64,000 nt of DNA, taken from Beta vulgaris subsp. vulgaris. Taxonomy: Eukaryota; Streptophyta; Magnoliopsida; Caryophyllales; Amaranthaceae. Of this stretch, positions 34,862 to 47,114 are shown piece after piece (the stretch's first letter is position 1; each line of letters begins with the position of its first letter). Under the pieces are notes generated by a model, which saw nothing but the letters and a program-made list of their open reading frames with translations, ran no database searches and was not told the origin of the DNA. The translations under genes were made by a program, and so were the position numbers. The DNA is taken from positions 44,510,523 to 44,574,522 of the forward strand of contig NC_079209.1 of NCBI RefSeq assembly GCF_026745355.1. The letters run 5' to 3'.

Positions 34862-35419
34862 TAGGGCTGTCAAAATTAAAGTTGACCCAATATGATAACC
34901 CGACTTTAATCTAACCTGAAAATTTCGGGTTTGGGTTAAAATTTTCGACGTGAAATAAAAAATGGGTCGGCCCAATTCGACCAGAAAAAATAATGAGTTA
35001 GGTTCAGCTTGAAATTTTGAACCTCAAAACAACCCGAATAATCTGATTTAAAAGTGGTGTCAAATTCAAGTCAGGTCAACTTGAAATAAACCTTATTTTT
35101 GTAATTTTGATAAGCCTATTGTATGTTTATCTAACCTGTATTAGACCAAACCTTTTCTTGAATCTTCTAAATTTGATTAAGTTGACATTTGAATTCAAGA
35201 TTCACTCAATGTGTTGAATTATTGCAATGATTAAATTTAAAGTCAGGTAATTTATTTTGGGTTGGTTTCAGGTCAACCTGAAACCGAAAAGGTCGGGTTC
35301 AAATTCTGATTTTTGACCTGAAATCATAATCAAGTCAGATTTGGGTTAGGGGTAAGTGACCCGAAATAGAAATCAGGTGAACTTGAAATTAACCCAACAC
35401 GAACTGCTTGCTACCCCTA
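34862..35419. mobile_element. hAT-like MITE, no clear target duplication
   Basis: The left TAGGGCTGTCAAAATTAAAG and the right end (reverse complement TAGGGGTAGCAAGCAGTTCG) are weak inverted repeats. The interior is AACCCGA/TCGGGTT-type words in both orientations. The 8-bp flanks do not match, so decay or a wrong boundary is possible. Confidence 0.45.
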
Positions 35420-35593
35420 CATTATTAATGTAGACAAATAACACGTAAAGATAATTATTGTATATTACTATAATATCTAACAATAATATACTTTACTGGA
35501 GTAATAAATAAGCAATATAAAAAGTTGTGAAAATTATCTATCCTACAACTCCAAAATAAATTGTCTACATTATAAATCAAAACCTACGATTAA

Positions 35594-35857
35594 GGGTGTG
35601 TTCTCTTACGTATAAAATAACTAAATTGAACTAAAATGAATTGAACTGAATTGATTGCAATTAAACAGAACTGAATTGAATTGAATTGACTGCAACTAAA
35701 TTGAACTGAACTGAATTAAATTAACTCGACTAATAGTAATGATAATAAATAAATTAGGAACTAAACTGAACTAAATTGAATTGATTATAACTGAGCTGAA
35801 CTGATTGAAATTGAACTGGCCTGAACGAAACTGAAAATAAGTTGGGAAGAACAGGTC
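35594..35857. mobile_element. Tourist-like MITE, CTGAA family
   Basis: Ends GGGTGTGTTCTCTTACG and, reverse-complemented, GACCTGTTCTTCCCAAC, flanked by TAA (35591-35593, 35858-35860). The interior carries degenerate CTGAA/TTGAA words. It is a short relative of the element at 12914. Confidence 0.75.
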
Positions 35858-35860
35858 TAA

Positions 35861-37320
35861 GTTTCAATTATTATCGATGTTAAAAGCCTTCAATTTTAAT
35901 ATTGATGCAATTGTTTTTTTTTTCTGAGGAATAATATTTGATGCAATTAAAAGTACTCTAAAAGTTGAAAATAAATACAATGAAGAGCTGCTAAAAGAAA
36001 ATGGGGAAATTAAAATATAGTATGAAGATTGAAGACCATATGTCAAGAGCTATCAATTTTCTATCCCCTAGTCGCCCTCTGTCTTCTGCCTTCTTACTCC
36101 TTTCCTCTGCCTCCATGCCTCATGGGTATGATTATTGTTGCAAAATTCCAGATCGTCAATCTCTCGCTTTAAACTTATTCTTCCCTCTCGGTTCAAAATC
36201 GCCAGTTTAATCTAATGGTTATGATCAGTTTTAGAGGAGGTGGGTGAAATCTTTATAAATGTAAATCATGCATCGATTGATCCTATAAAATAATTATAAA
36301 ATAATGTTTGACACTCTCCTTAAAAATAATTAGGATTTTATGTTTGACACTCTCCCTAAAAAATTAGGATTTTATTATAGACTATGTAGCGGTGATTATA
36401 TTTGCATACAAGTAATTTTAATGGGTAGATTAAATTATAAATTTACCGAATTTAGAGGATTTTAATTGATGCATTAAAAAAATAGCATTTAAAAAATTAA
36501 TTTGCATTAAGAGGCCTATAAGGGAGGCGGATTTTGGAAAGCCAGTCGAATTGAGTATGCTTAAAATTAATTTGTTCCATTGTGAAAATTACTGTAATTT
36601 GCTAAATCTGTATTTTTCAAATCTTAATTATCATTGTATGTGCCTTTTAGCTTATTATTAAGGATATATATTTTCTTCCCGTAAAAAAAAAAAATTGATT
36701 GGCCGAAAAACAACAAAATAGATGATATCTTTTTCACTTTATGTAATTTTTTTGAAGGGTCACTTTATATATTTAACTATTGGTTGTAGAAGGCTCTCAG
36801 GCGAGATGCCATTACTGTTCCTATTCAATGGTTGCTCCTCATTCGGTCAATTTATACAATTTAATGCATTTTAAATATTCTGATTTTAAAAATGTTAGGA
36901 AGGAGTAGATTTCATTCTAATTATATCAAATATATAATATATGTGTACTGATTGGGGATTTGAGGCCTGTTAATTGTGAAGTTGATTAAGGCATCATATA
37001 ATCTGATTATTTTATGTGAGTTGTTTTTGGAATTGATTTATGAGTTTTATAGCAAGTTATCTTTTTTTTTTTTTTGAGGGGATTATAGCAAGTTACCTTG
37101 TGAGGATTCATTGGAGAATGATTTCCGAAAATTCAGCTTGTGTGGCACACGCATACGTTATTTCTGGAACCGACATATCAGCAAATGTGGACATCAATAT
37201 TACACGTGGCTGTTAACATGCAACGTTCGATTTGGGGACGACATGTGGCCTAGTGTTTATAAGCTTGACACGTAGGCTTATTTTTCTAGGTTTATATATA
37301 TTATATAATATATATATATA

Positions 37321-37362
<42 letters not shown>

Positions 37363-37860
37363 TTATATTTTGTAATTTTAACTTAAGGAAAATTATAATA
37401 TTTGATATCTTGTTAGATTGCTTGACATATAGTTTCAAAATATCATGTTTTTGCTAGTTCTTATAGAAAAAGAAAGTATAACATAGGACCTCATATTTCA
37501 CATATCCTAATTTTTTAATTACATAGTCTATTTTAGTCAGACTATTATGGATACTTCATTTCATAAAAAATAAACTTCTAGTCTTCTATCTACAGTATTA
37601 GAAAACTACATATAATACTTGCTTTTGCTTGTGGGGAATATATAATTAATACAAAACCCTCAATAATATATTTCAAATGTTACTAAAAAGCATCATTTTT
37701 CTCGAAAATTAGGTTTCACACTATCGTATGCTTTTTCTTTGATCGATGGTGTTTAAATATCGCTTTTTGTTCGATATTTTTCTATTTTGTTAACTAGGCA
37801 TGAACAATATATTGCATTAACACTGAAGCAATTTAATTTACAACCTAATAAAATCAATCC
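35861..37860. other. Intergenic, no supported gene
   Basis: AT-rich. It includes the repeated sentence ATGTTTGACACTCTCCCTAA (two copies near 36305-36360) and a (TA)n stretch at 37297-37361. Short frames lack recognisable domains. Confidence 0.4.
37297..37361. repeat. (TA)n microsatellite
   Basis: TA repeats with two ATAATATA interruptions. Confidence 0.93.
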
Positions 37861-38385
37861 TAGAACAAACCTTCTAAAACGAACCACACTGAAGTGATTT
37901 TAACGAGAGAAGACTTAGAGCCTTCACATAACCAAGCATTACAAAAGATGAAACAAACATATTATAAATGTACAAACCAATGTCTATCTTCTGTAGATGT
38001 TGTTTGTGCACTTTCTGATTCTTTTGATTTGAATAGGTATGCGGTATACCGCCTTATTCAAAACCTAACTCAGTCAAGTCTTCTATTTTATGATAAATAT
38101 TTTCTTACTATTTTCATATAATTAGGATTGTTTTTTAATTACAACACTTGGATTTTACTGTAAGCCGTAAGGGTTAAAAAGTCGAATGCCTTTCCATATT
38201 TATTTGTAGCGATATTATTAGCTTTTTAAGGATATTCTGGTAATGTGTAAAACAACAATTAAAGTAAAAACCTTGACTTCTCATTATGCCATCACAAGTA
38301 TAGATGGTACGATAGTTTAGAAATCCAACAAGGAAAGAAATCCTAACTCAATAACAATTCCTAATTGAAAAATATATCCCGAACA

Positions 38386-38636
38386 CCGTCTTTCATGTTG
38401 GAGCATGGGAAGATTCCATAATGTCCAATTTGGACAAAAGACGCTCCAAAAGACGCTCATATGTGCTTAGTATACACATAAGATAGAGATATAAGACTTT
38501 CAGTGATGGCATCTTGCACAAAATGACAATCAACCTCAATATGTTTAGTGTGTTCATCAAATACATGATTTTGAGCTATGTGAAGAGCATACTAGCTGTC
38601 ACGTAATAAGGCAATATACTTGGGATGATTGATACC
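38386..38636 (-). pseudogene. Ty1/copia RNase H C-terminal fragment and 3' LTR start
   Basis: On the minus strand from 38636 the frame reads HPKYIALLRDS, a stop, then YALHIAQNHVFDEHTKHIEV and DCHFVQDAI. This is the classic copia RNase H ending, S-x-x-x-I-x-N-P-x-F-H-x-R-T-K-H-I-E-x-D-x-H-x-x-R. CSNMKDG follows. TGTTCGGGATATATT, a copia-type LTR start, begins at 38385 and continues leftwards; its far end is not defined. The 5' part of the element is cut off exactly where the next block starts at 38637. Confidence 0.75.
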
Positions 38637-40529
38637 TGATAAGTGACATTTATATTACTTCTAGGCATAGTTTTTAGATTATTTTCGTAGTTTATTTTCA
38701 TCAATTTTATTAATTTTAACCTTTATTTCTTCCTTTTATATTTTATAGCTTAATTAAATTATTTAGTTATTTTTAATAGTTTTTAGCTCTTAATTTCGTA
38801 GTTTATTTATTTCCTTTGTTTTATTAATTTTATAGATGGATTAGTTTTAGGATTCGTGATTAGTTTTCTATTATTTATTTCATTTTGGCTATTTGATTTT
38901 CATTTTCTTTATCTTGTTTCTCCCCTCATGTTTTATTTTATGTTGCTTGTAAGTGAACGTTTTGGAATTGCGAGCTTCAAAGTTATAATGCAAAATTTAA
39001 CCTTCACCACACATTACTTTTAACCTCCACTACACCACCACACCACCACACCACCACACCACCACACCATACCACTTCTACTTACCCATTCATCATTCTT
39101 CACCCATATACAACACAAGATACCAATTCCACGTCGCTAAAACCAATCGCGGGCCCGAAACAAGGTGAATCCCACACGACCCCCCACTCAGCCCGCCTGA
39201 GCAACATCCTTGCTCGCTGGGCTCACGACGAGCTCACTTCCTGCTAGTTTGTGTGCACGATGCTCCGGTCCAGTGCAACAACATGGGCTCGTCCAGCCTC
39301 CCCCGCCTAGGCCATGACCCAGCTCGCTCGAGCCCACTTGGTCGGCCCGCTCGGGCCCTGTGCCAGTCCGCCCAGGCTGCTACTATCTACGTGAGTTCTT
39401 CGAGCCGTTTGGTTTTGTGACTTTGTAATTGGGAGTATAAATACCCCCCTTAGCTCATTTTAATGGGGCCAAGTTTTATTTTATCAACCACTCTTAGGTT
39501 TAGAATATTTTAGGATTTTATGGTGGATTAGCCTCCATAGCTTAGTTTAGGGGGAAAGTGAGAAAACTCAAAGAGAGACTCAAAATATGGAGATTCACGG
39601 AAGACAACTTGTACTTAAAGATTCATCAATTAATCGATGAGCATTTCTTACCCTCTCTCTCTTCTTTTAGTGATTTATATTAATTGTTTTTCTTAGATCA
39701 ATGAGTCATGCTTAGTTTAATTATTTGTGATTTATTATTTTGTTTGGTTTAATGTTAGATTAAGGTTTAGCATCATGATATTAGTTGTTAATTTCTCTAA
39801 AATTTTCATTTTTGTGTTTATGGAGTAGTTTGTTGGTTGGGGTTTGGGTGAAAAACCAACTATGGTTGATTTTGGGTGTTTGAATATCAAATTAGGGGTT
39901 TGATTAGGCTTCTTAATTGATTAATGGTATGATTATTATTTGCTTGCATTCTAGTTGGCGACTTGGATGTTTGTTTTGTTGATGCCTTAATCAAATCGAG
40001 AGAGGAGATTAAGGTTGGCATTTATGCTACTATCTTGTTTAATTACTCATGAGAGTGAGACTTGGGTGAGAGTTTTATGGATTGACATTGTGATTATCTT
40101 GGTTGCATGTTGGAGACCATGAGAGTGGCTTAATAATACAATCTAGTTAGTTTTGTGCACCCTTGAGAGAGGGCTTAGAGCTAGTTAAGAGTCAATTACC
40201 TCAATTAGTTGATTGGTTTTCTTTCCTCCATGTTTCACCCTTCTAATTCCCTAAATCATGATTGGTTAGTGTTGGATCCCTTTTTCTAATCCTATTTGAT
40301 CTTTGGTGCTTATTTAGTTCAATAGACTTTAATTAGTTGGTAGTTGACACCTTCCGACTCTTTTTTGGCCTAGCTTATTGATTTATTGACACATTTCGAT
40401 GTTCCTTAGTCCTTGTAAAAGAATGACCCTTGCTTGCCACTTTACTTAAGTCAAATTCTTTAGTTAGGTTTTGTTTGACTTTAGGATATTAGTAACGATC
40501 GAGTTTTACATATTGACAGGCATTTATCA
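38637..40529 (+). repeat. LTR-like block between copia and gypsy fragments
   Basis: Begins TGATAAGTGACATTTATA and ends GACAGGCATTTATCA, a TG...CA pair with imperfect inverted ends (TGATAAGTG / TGATAAATG). It has no coding domain, and CT/GC-rich sequence at 39120-39390 could be a leader. Flanking 5-bp sequences do not match (ATACC, CACTT). The right end also overlaps a plausible integrase coding frame, so that boundary may be coincidental. Confidence 0.4.
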
Positions 40530-41990
40530 CACTTCTTCACATAGCTTTGAGCATCCGTAAGCATGCTTGGCCAATAAAATCCTTCTCTCAGAAATTTGGC
40601 GCTACAACTTTTCTACCAATGTGGTTTCAACAAATACCATCATGGATCTCTTCTAGTATATTAGCGGACTCCCATGCACATTTTAGCAATGGTAGGCTGA
40701 GAGATTTCTTGTACAACTCATTCTAATAGACAAGGTACCATTTTTCTTGTCGTTTCATTTTCTTAGTGGACATGGGATTTTCAGGAAGTTCCCCTGTCAG
40801 CTTGTATGCCATAAGCTCACTGAACCATTCTCCTTGTTAGTTTATACCAGCTAATGGTCACATCTGTTCTGTGATGCTCTTCTCTTTCTGAATATCCACT
40901 ATGATGGACCTCTCAATGCTGAATGAATCAATGCTAACTATCTTAGATAATGCCTCTGCTTTCGCGTTCTCGGCCTTGGGAATTGCTTTAATTTCAAAAT
41001 GATTCAACTGATAATAGTTTCCTTGGCTTTCTAAACATATTTTTGCATGTTACCTTCTCTAACTTCAAATTCCCCTTTTAGTTATCCGTTAACCAATTAC
41101 GAATCCGTCTTTAGCGACACACTCTTAGCTCCTGCTACTATACACATTCTTAGACCGACAATAACTGCTTCATACTCAACCTCATTATTTGATGCTAGGA
41201 AAACAAATTTGATGGCATACTTATAGATGTTTCCCTTTGGGCTAGTCATTATGATTTCAGCTCCAGATTACCCATTAACTTCCAGCAACCAAGTTTCTTT
41301 TTCTTTTACCTCTTCTTCTTCATATGAAATTTCCAAAATGAAATCTACCAGGACTTGTGCCTTGATGGTGGTCCTGGGCTTGTATTGTATATCATATTCT
41401 GAAAATTCAAAGGTGCACTTTAGGAAACGACCTGAGCTATCCATTTTCTGTCAGGCTTTCTCTAGCGGCTGATTCGTCAGAACCTAAACCAGATGACAAT
41501 CAAAATAAAGCATGACCTTTATCGCGGCAATTATAACAGCTAATGCCATTTTCTTGACTGATTGATAACGAATTTTAGGACCGTTATGGATGTGACTGAC
41601 GAAGTATATTGGTGGATGCCTCTTCTCCTTTTCCATCAACAAAACGGTCGCGTCAGTTTGAGGCGAAGCCGAGATATACAATTACACCGTGTTTGCTGTT
41701 TCCGGTCTTGTTATGGTGGGTAAGCTTTTCATGTGCTCTTTAACTGCCAGGAAGGCTTTAATTTGCTCCTCCGCCCTATTCAAACTCTTTTTTACTCTTA
41801 GTAGCGCAAAGAAATGTAAGGCCTTGTCAGCTGACTTGGAGATGAATCGAGTAAGGGCCACCATTCATCATGTCAGCCTTTGAATTTCCTTAACACTCTT
41901 CAGTTCAGGCAAATCCATGATGGCACGAACCTTATAAGTATTTGCGTCAATTCCTCTCTTGGTTAAGTCACCGAGGCCCGCTAAAAGTTA
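40500..41990 (-). pseudogene. Tat-lineage gypsy pol fragment: RT end, RNase H, second RNase H, integrase start
   Basis: The minus strand reads RLTGRMVALTRFISKSADKA and VKKSLNRAEEQIKAF (RT connection), then RYQSVKKMALAVIIAAIKVM and VLTNQPLEKA (RNase H). TWLLEVNG, EYEAVIVGLRMCIVAGAKS and FPRPRTRK-type sequence form a second, archaeal-type RNase H, a mark of the Tat lineage. AEALSKIVSIDSF and YVKKCDKC (integrase zinc finger) follow to about 40510. Several stops and frame changes are present. The N-terminal RT with its active site is missing above 41990. It may belong with the Tat LTR family at 3220, but the two are not contiguous. Confidence 0.75.
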
Positions 41991-41999
41991 AGACCCCCT

Positions 42000-43080
42000 A
42001 AAGTTGGGACCTACACAGGTTAATTAATAGTTCAAACCTTTTAAAATTATCGCCCAAAGTTCATACCTCTATTGTCAATTTTTCCTTTAGTATATTAGTA
42101 AAGATAGTCATTTCTTAACTGATATAATACAAGTTAAAAGAGATCTCCGTTACAAAACTTTTAAATTTTCATTTGGGACTACAAACACTAGTAGAATAAA
42201 AATATTTAGTTGTGGTTTTTAAGGGGCTTCGAAATCATAATAATAAGTTGTTGTCTTTTTTTTTAATTTCAGGCCCAAAATCATAATCTGAACCCAACCT
42301 TGCCAGTTTCAGGTTGACCCAAAATACCATTCATTAACGACTACCAATCGGGTCGTAAAGAAAACTACTCCTTAACTCATATTAATCCATGAGATACAAC
42401 ACCAACGACCCAACCCTAAAACTGCCAACTAAACCATCACATAAAAACGAAATCAACCCACGAATCCACCATCCACCAACAAAACCACCAACCATTGACA
42501 GAACCACCCAACCACAAACCATATAAATTCATGTAAGAAAATGTGTAAGAATGGGAAAATGCATCTCTTATCAATAAACATCGCTTTAAATGGTCCAATT
42601 CGACCATGTTAACTCAATATATGAAGTTTTGATGGTCGAATTTGACCCTCAACACCTCAAATTTGACCTTTGTTACATAAGAAAAGAATGGAAAGAAGGC
42701 GATCGTGCGGTGATTTCATGGGGATACTAACCATTGTTGAGTATTGAAGAGGTCAAATCTAGAATTACCAAAGGAGGATAGAGGGATGAGAGAGAGAAAG
42801 ATCCAGGGAAATGGAGGATTAAGGAGAAGGAAATAGGAAGTTGGATAATGGGTTTCCTCGGGCAAAGACAACCCGCTCGCTTTATCTTATTCTATTGGAA
42901 TTGCTGCTTGAAAGTTTTCTTTGTGTGCTCAAATTGAGGCATATAAATAACAAAAAAGTCAAATGGTTGCATCTATTTTTACGATGATAGATCCATATCT
43001 AAAATATTTTAATAAGAAAAAAAAAATTCAACCAACGCAAAGTATTAGGTGTATTTGTCACACAATAATTATTGTGTAAC
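42000..43080. other. Intergenic, no supported gene
   Basis: AT-rich with ACCACC-type low-complexity sequence around 42465-42520. CACACAATAATTATTGTGT near 43060 is a perfect small palindrome. Confidence 0.4.
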
Positions 43081-43093
43081 AAATACTCACACG

Positions 43094-43296
43094 TGTGAGG
43101 GATTGGTGGTAGCTCAGTGAAGTACCACTCCGAATTCTAAGGCATTCTCCGGGGTTCGAATCCTCATCCCAACCATATGTTGGGGATTTATTTCTTGGCT
43201 ATTTAGCCTTGTACCCAGCCTTTGAACTGATGTTCCCTGCAGGCTAGTAGTTTAACAGGAGTTGGTCTTTAGACCAATTTTCTTTCCTAATAAAAA
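43094..43296 (+). mobile_element. tRNA-derived SINE
   Basis: A box (TGGTAGCTCAGTGA, 43107-43120) and B box (GGTTCGAATCC, 43153-43163) match pol III promoters. A 13-bp direct repeat AAATACTCACACG flanks it (43081-43093 and 43297-43309), with an A-rich tail before the second copy. Its body differs from the SINE at 7744, so it is another family or a diverged one. Confidence 0.87.
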
Positions 43297-43309
43297 AAAT
43301 ACTCACACG

Positions 43310-45013
43310 CGTTAAATAATTCACAATAAACAACAGTACAAGTTCATCTTCGTCATTTTCATTTCTCAAACACCATTTTCTCTCTCCTTTTCCACCCAAA
43401 TTCTCTTTCTAGCCTCAAATCCTTAATATCCTCCATTGCAACACAACATTAATACGATCGCCATTTTCTAAACTTCAGACCTCACCTTCCAAATTCTGCC
43501 ATTCTCCGACGACACCACACCGCCTTTCAGATGTCGGATTGTGCTTCTTCATATGTTCTTAGCAGTAGTGACGCCACTCCCGGTGTTCCAAGATGAAGGA
43601 ACTGATATCCTCCTTGTTTTTAAAATTGATTTCAAAATTAATTTTCAAAAATTGATTTCAACATTAATTTCTAAAATTGATTTTGACATTATTTTTTTTG
43701 GAAGCCATTGCTAGAGTTCTCTCAATTTCATTCTCCTCCTCCGCCATTGATATTCTCCTTGTTTTCGAAATTGATTTCTAAAGAAATTTTGAAAATTTCG
43801 AATACCTGATGAAATACCGAATAACGAAAGATTGGGACATATGAGCCTATAAGATGAAAGATGCTATGGAGTGTAGGATTATGCAGGGAGATACAAGGCT
43901 AAGGACTGAATTGGAGAAAATATATTTCATGCTTCGATATGTCCCTAACATAGAACCCTAAGCTACCTTTTCGTACATCATAGATATGGGGATTTGTGTT
44001 CAGAAGATGGAAATTTTAACAGGGATAAACATACATACTTGAACTAACACCTTCCTACTATAGGGCACTTCATTACCGACCTCAAATACTGTGAAAATGA
44101 GTGGAGAATCCAAGAGAAAAAAGGTTGTGCACCCTCTACCTCATGACCTTCACTTCAAGGAACCTATCATGTGGGGGAAAGCTCGTGAACTAAGGCTTTA
44201 GATGGGAATTCTGAGAACCCATAAGTTAAGCCCGAGCCACAATCGCCACCTAGAGCTGTGAAAAGAGCAAGGTACCAAGCGTTTGAGGATGAGTTCATAC
44301 CCGAGGACTACCACGTGGCATCAAACCTTAGGACTGCTACCTACATTTTCGATGATGAAGGGAACAATAGGACATTTATTGCATCAATTGAGGAAGATCA
44401 TGTTGCACATATACTGGACGTAGAAAATGAGGAAGAGAGAGATCCTAATAAAGATGAGCCTGCTGAAAGGGATCCGATTGAGGAAGAGTTTGTAGAAGAG
44501 CAAAAGCCTATGGAATAAGAGGAAGAGCCCATAGAAGAGAAAGAACCCCTGGAGGAAGATGAACCTATAGAGCATAACGAGCCTATTAAGGACGAAGCTG
44601 ACAGGGAAGAAGGAATAGAAGATCCTAAGTCAGATGATGAAGCTCATCATTATAGTCCCTAGGTTCCTCTGAAAATATGATTAGGATTAGAGTATTATTT
44701 TTATTTATTTCAGTTTTATAAGGCTTGCATGCCAAGTAGTAAGTTAGCATTATTTATTCTTTTATTCATTTATATTATCTCTTTTTTGAAACAATGAATT
44801 TTCCCATTTTCAATAATAATACAATATTTTCATTCTTTAATTACCGGATGCAACGTCTTATTTGAGATATTTATATTGCAAGTCCATAGAGACTTAATGT
44901 TAGTTCGCAAAAAAAAAGAACATTTTGTATGAACGAGCAAATGTGTAATGGTTAAGTGAATAAACAATTATGTGTATGTCACTAAGATAACCGTTGTGTT
45001 ATTTTCAGTGCAA
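43310..45013 (+). pseudogene. Degenerate coding region with acidic repeats, unknown
   Basis: 43820-44240 gives interrupted coding-like frames (MKDAMECRIMQGDTRLRTEL, then a stop-ridden stretch). 44240-44660 reads ARYQAFEDEFIPEDYHVASN, then a Glu-rich run of EPIEE/EPLEED-type repeats to about 44657, with one in-frame stop at 44516. Such a Lys/Arg-start, acidic-tail protein could be part of a retroelement gag or a decayed host gene; I do not recognise it. 44660-45013 is AT-rich and ends TTATTTTCAG just before the chromovirus gag start, resembling a splice acceptor. Confidence 0.35.
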
Positions 45014-46080
45014 AATGGTTCGTTCGAGAGGCGCCTGAGACCCCTCTGAATGTCGAGCAATCGATATGTGACCTAGTGTAAATTACAGGTAACCTAGCCC
45101 AAGGTCATAACCGGGATGGGAATTTGTCTGAAAAGGTTGTCCGTAGGAACCCGCCAGTACTGAATAGGAAAGGGGGCCCAAAGAATTGAAAATTTGGGTT
45201 GGGAGTTTGATAAGATTTTCTTTACCCTCACTTGTCCAGATGACAAAACTATGTCCTTAGCAAGCTATTACCTATATGGAGATGCCTACTTTTGGTGGAC
45301 TCAAACTACTGACAACCTCTTAAAACAACCTAACTTTGGGTGGGAAACATTCAAGAAGCCTTAAGGAATAAGTCTTACCCACCATACCTCAAAAAGCAAA
45401 TAACTCAAGAGTTTATGATGCTAGAACAAGGGAGCATGTCTGTTGAGGAATATTACCCCAAATTTATCGAGCTAATGATATTTGCTTCGTAAATTACCCC
45501 TGCTAAGGAAGTTAAGGCCTCACGCTTTGAATTAAGGCTCACCCTTGACCTGCAAGGGAGACTAGGGGGAGATACATTCACCTCGTTGGACCATGTCTTT
45601 GGCAAAGCTTCCCATTTATATGTCATAAGGAAATGAGAGGAAGGAGGTAAACAAGGTGAGAAACGAAAGGAGAATCCAAACCCCGAGGTTTAAAGATTTG
45701 AAAAGAAACACCATGGAACCAGAATAACCAAACTTCCTAAAGAAACTTCGACACAGGACCCAACAACAACACTCACCACAATAACAATAACCGCAACAAT
45801 AACACCAACAACCGCAGGCCTGAGCGTGTGTACAGGTGTCAGAAGTGCCCAGACAACCATCCTAGGAGAGATTTGGAGGGTAATAAGGTGGAGTATCGTG
45901 AATGTAGGAAATTGGGGAATAGAGAGTATGAGTGCTAGTCAAAGAATGAAGTTAACCCCAATGGTCAAAAGAAAAGGAACTATGGAGACAAGCCTAGGAA
46001 TGGGAATGGGAATGGTGAAAATCCAATTACTCAAAACCAAAAACCACTACAAATAATCAGGCAACAAATGGGAACCATGT
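45014..46080 (+). pseudogene. Chromovirus Gag, multiple stops
   Basis: ATG at 45014 starts MVRSRGA. The capsid-like region reads KSYPPYLKKQITQEFMML and EQGSMSVEEYYPKFIELM, typical of retrotransposon gag (PF03732). A degenerate zinc knuckle follows near 45825-45940 (YRCQKCPDNHPRR then YRECRKLGN). Gag would form the virus-like particle and bind RNA. At least six stops or shifts break it. There is no 5' LTR or primer binding site directly upstream, so the element is 5'-truncated or rearranged. Confidence 0.78.
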
Positions 46081-46560
46081 GACCAACAACAATAATAATA
46101 AGGGCAAAGAGAAGTTGTATATGATGGCAGCTAGCGAGGAGGAAGCTCGTAGGGATGTTGTCGTGTGTACTTTTCCTATCACCTCAATTCATGTTAAAGT
46201 ATTGTTCGATTATGGAGTATCTTTTTCTTTTATTTCCCATACAACTGTTAAAACTCTAGCACTGGTTGAGTCTGAGTCAATTTCTATGGCTATAGTTACT
46301 CCATCTGGGGACACTGTTAATTGGTCTACGAAATTCCTTAATATCTCACCGAAAATAGGGAGCGCATCTTTCCTTCCGATCTAATAGAGTTTAATTTATT
46401 GAATCTAGACGTCATTTTGGGAATGGATTGGCTTGGGAAGTACAAGGATAAGATAGATTGTGATGCACAGAAGGTAGAACTGAGAGATCCTTCGGGAAAA
46501 AGGGTGTCATATAGGAGAATACCTCGAGAACCTAGGATTAACGTAATCAATGCTTGTACT
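46080..46560 (+). pseudogene. Chromovirus aspartic protease region, active site altered
   Basis: ITSIHVKVLFDYGVSFSFIS occupies the place of the D-S/T-G-A active-site loop. The triad reads D-Y-G, so protease activity is unlikely. The frame ends at 46382, and the downstream DVILGMDWL-type motif sits in another frame (about 46410-46435). Confidence 0.7.
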
Positions 46561-46594
46561 TAGGAGCTATATAGACAAAGGATGACCTCTATTT

Positions 46595-46936
46595 ATGTGT
46601 TCTATGAGAAGGGTTGAGGATGATCCATTGAGACCTAAGGATGTGGCTATAGTTAGAGAGTTACAAGATGTTTTTCCTGAAGAAATACCTGGTATGCCTC
46701 CAAGAAGAGATGTAGAGTTAACTGTTGACCTGATACCTGGAGGTGGACCTATCTCCAAAGCCCCATACCGAATGGCTCCAGCAGAAATGAACTAGTTGAA
46801 AAACCAGTTGGGAGAACTACTAGAGAAGGGGTACATTAAACCTAGTATGTCACCATGGGAATCCCCTGTCTTATTTGTGAAGAAGGATGGTAGTTTGAGG
46901 TTGTGTATAGACTATCGTGAGTTGAATAGTGTCATT
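46595..46936 (+). pseudogene. Chromovirus reverse transcriptase, N-terminal part
   Basis: FPEEIPGMPPRRDVELTVDL and PISKAPYRMAPAEMN, then an in-frame stop and [37 protein letters not shown]. These are the fingers and first palm motifs of Ty3/gypsy RT. The coding sequence is cut after RELNSVI by the CACTA element; ATT at 46934-46936 is the duplicated target. Confidence 0.85.
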
Positions 46937-47114
46937 CACTAGGGGAAAAAAAAGGAAGGGTTGCGCTTTCTTCATTACGCAGCCCTTCTATACAGTAGGG
47001 CTGCGCTTTTAAATAAAACGCAGTCCTTCGTTAAAGTAAGGTTGCGTTTTAATAGAAAAGCGCAGCCCTTCACATAGAAGGGCTGCGCTTGTTTAAAAAG
47101 CGCAGCCCTACTAT

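Noticed and set aside
36001..36210. Small ORF starting MGKLKYSMKIEDHMSRAINF
   Set aside because: No domain, no splice or promoter signals, and composition like the flanking intergenic DNA.
37894..38121. Plus-strand ORF of 75 codons
   Set aside because: Lies where the copia 3' LTR on the minus strand is expected to extend; no family resemblance.
43107..43163. Functional tRNA gene
   Set aside because: Same reasoning: direct repeats and an A-rich tail fit a SINE, and the acceptor stem does not pair.
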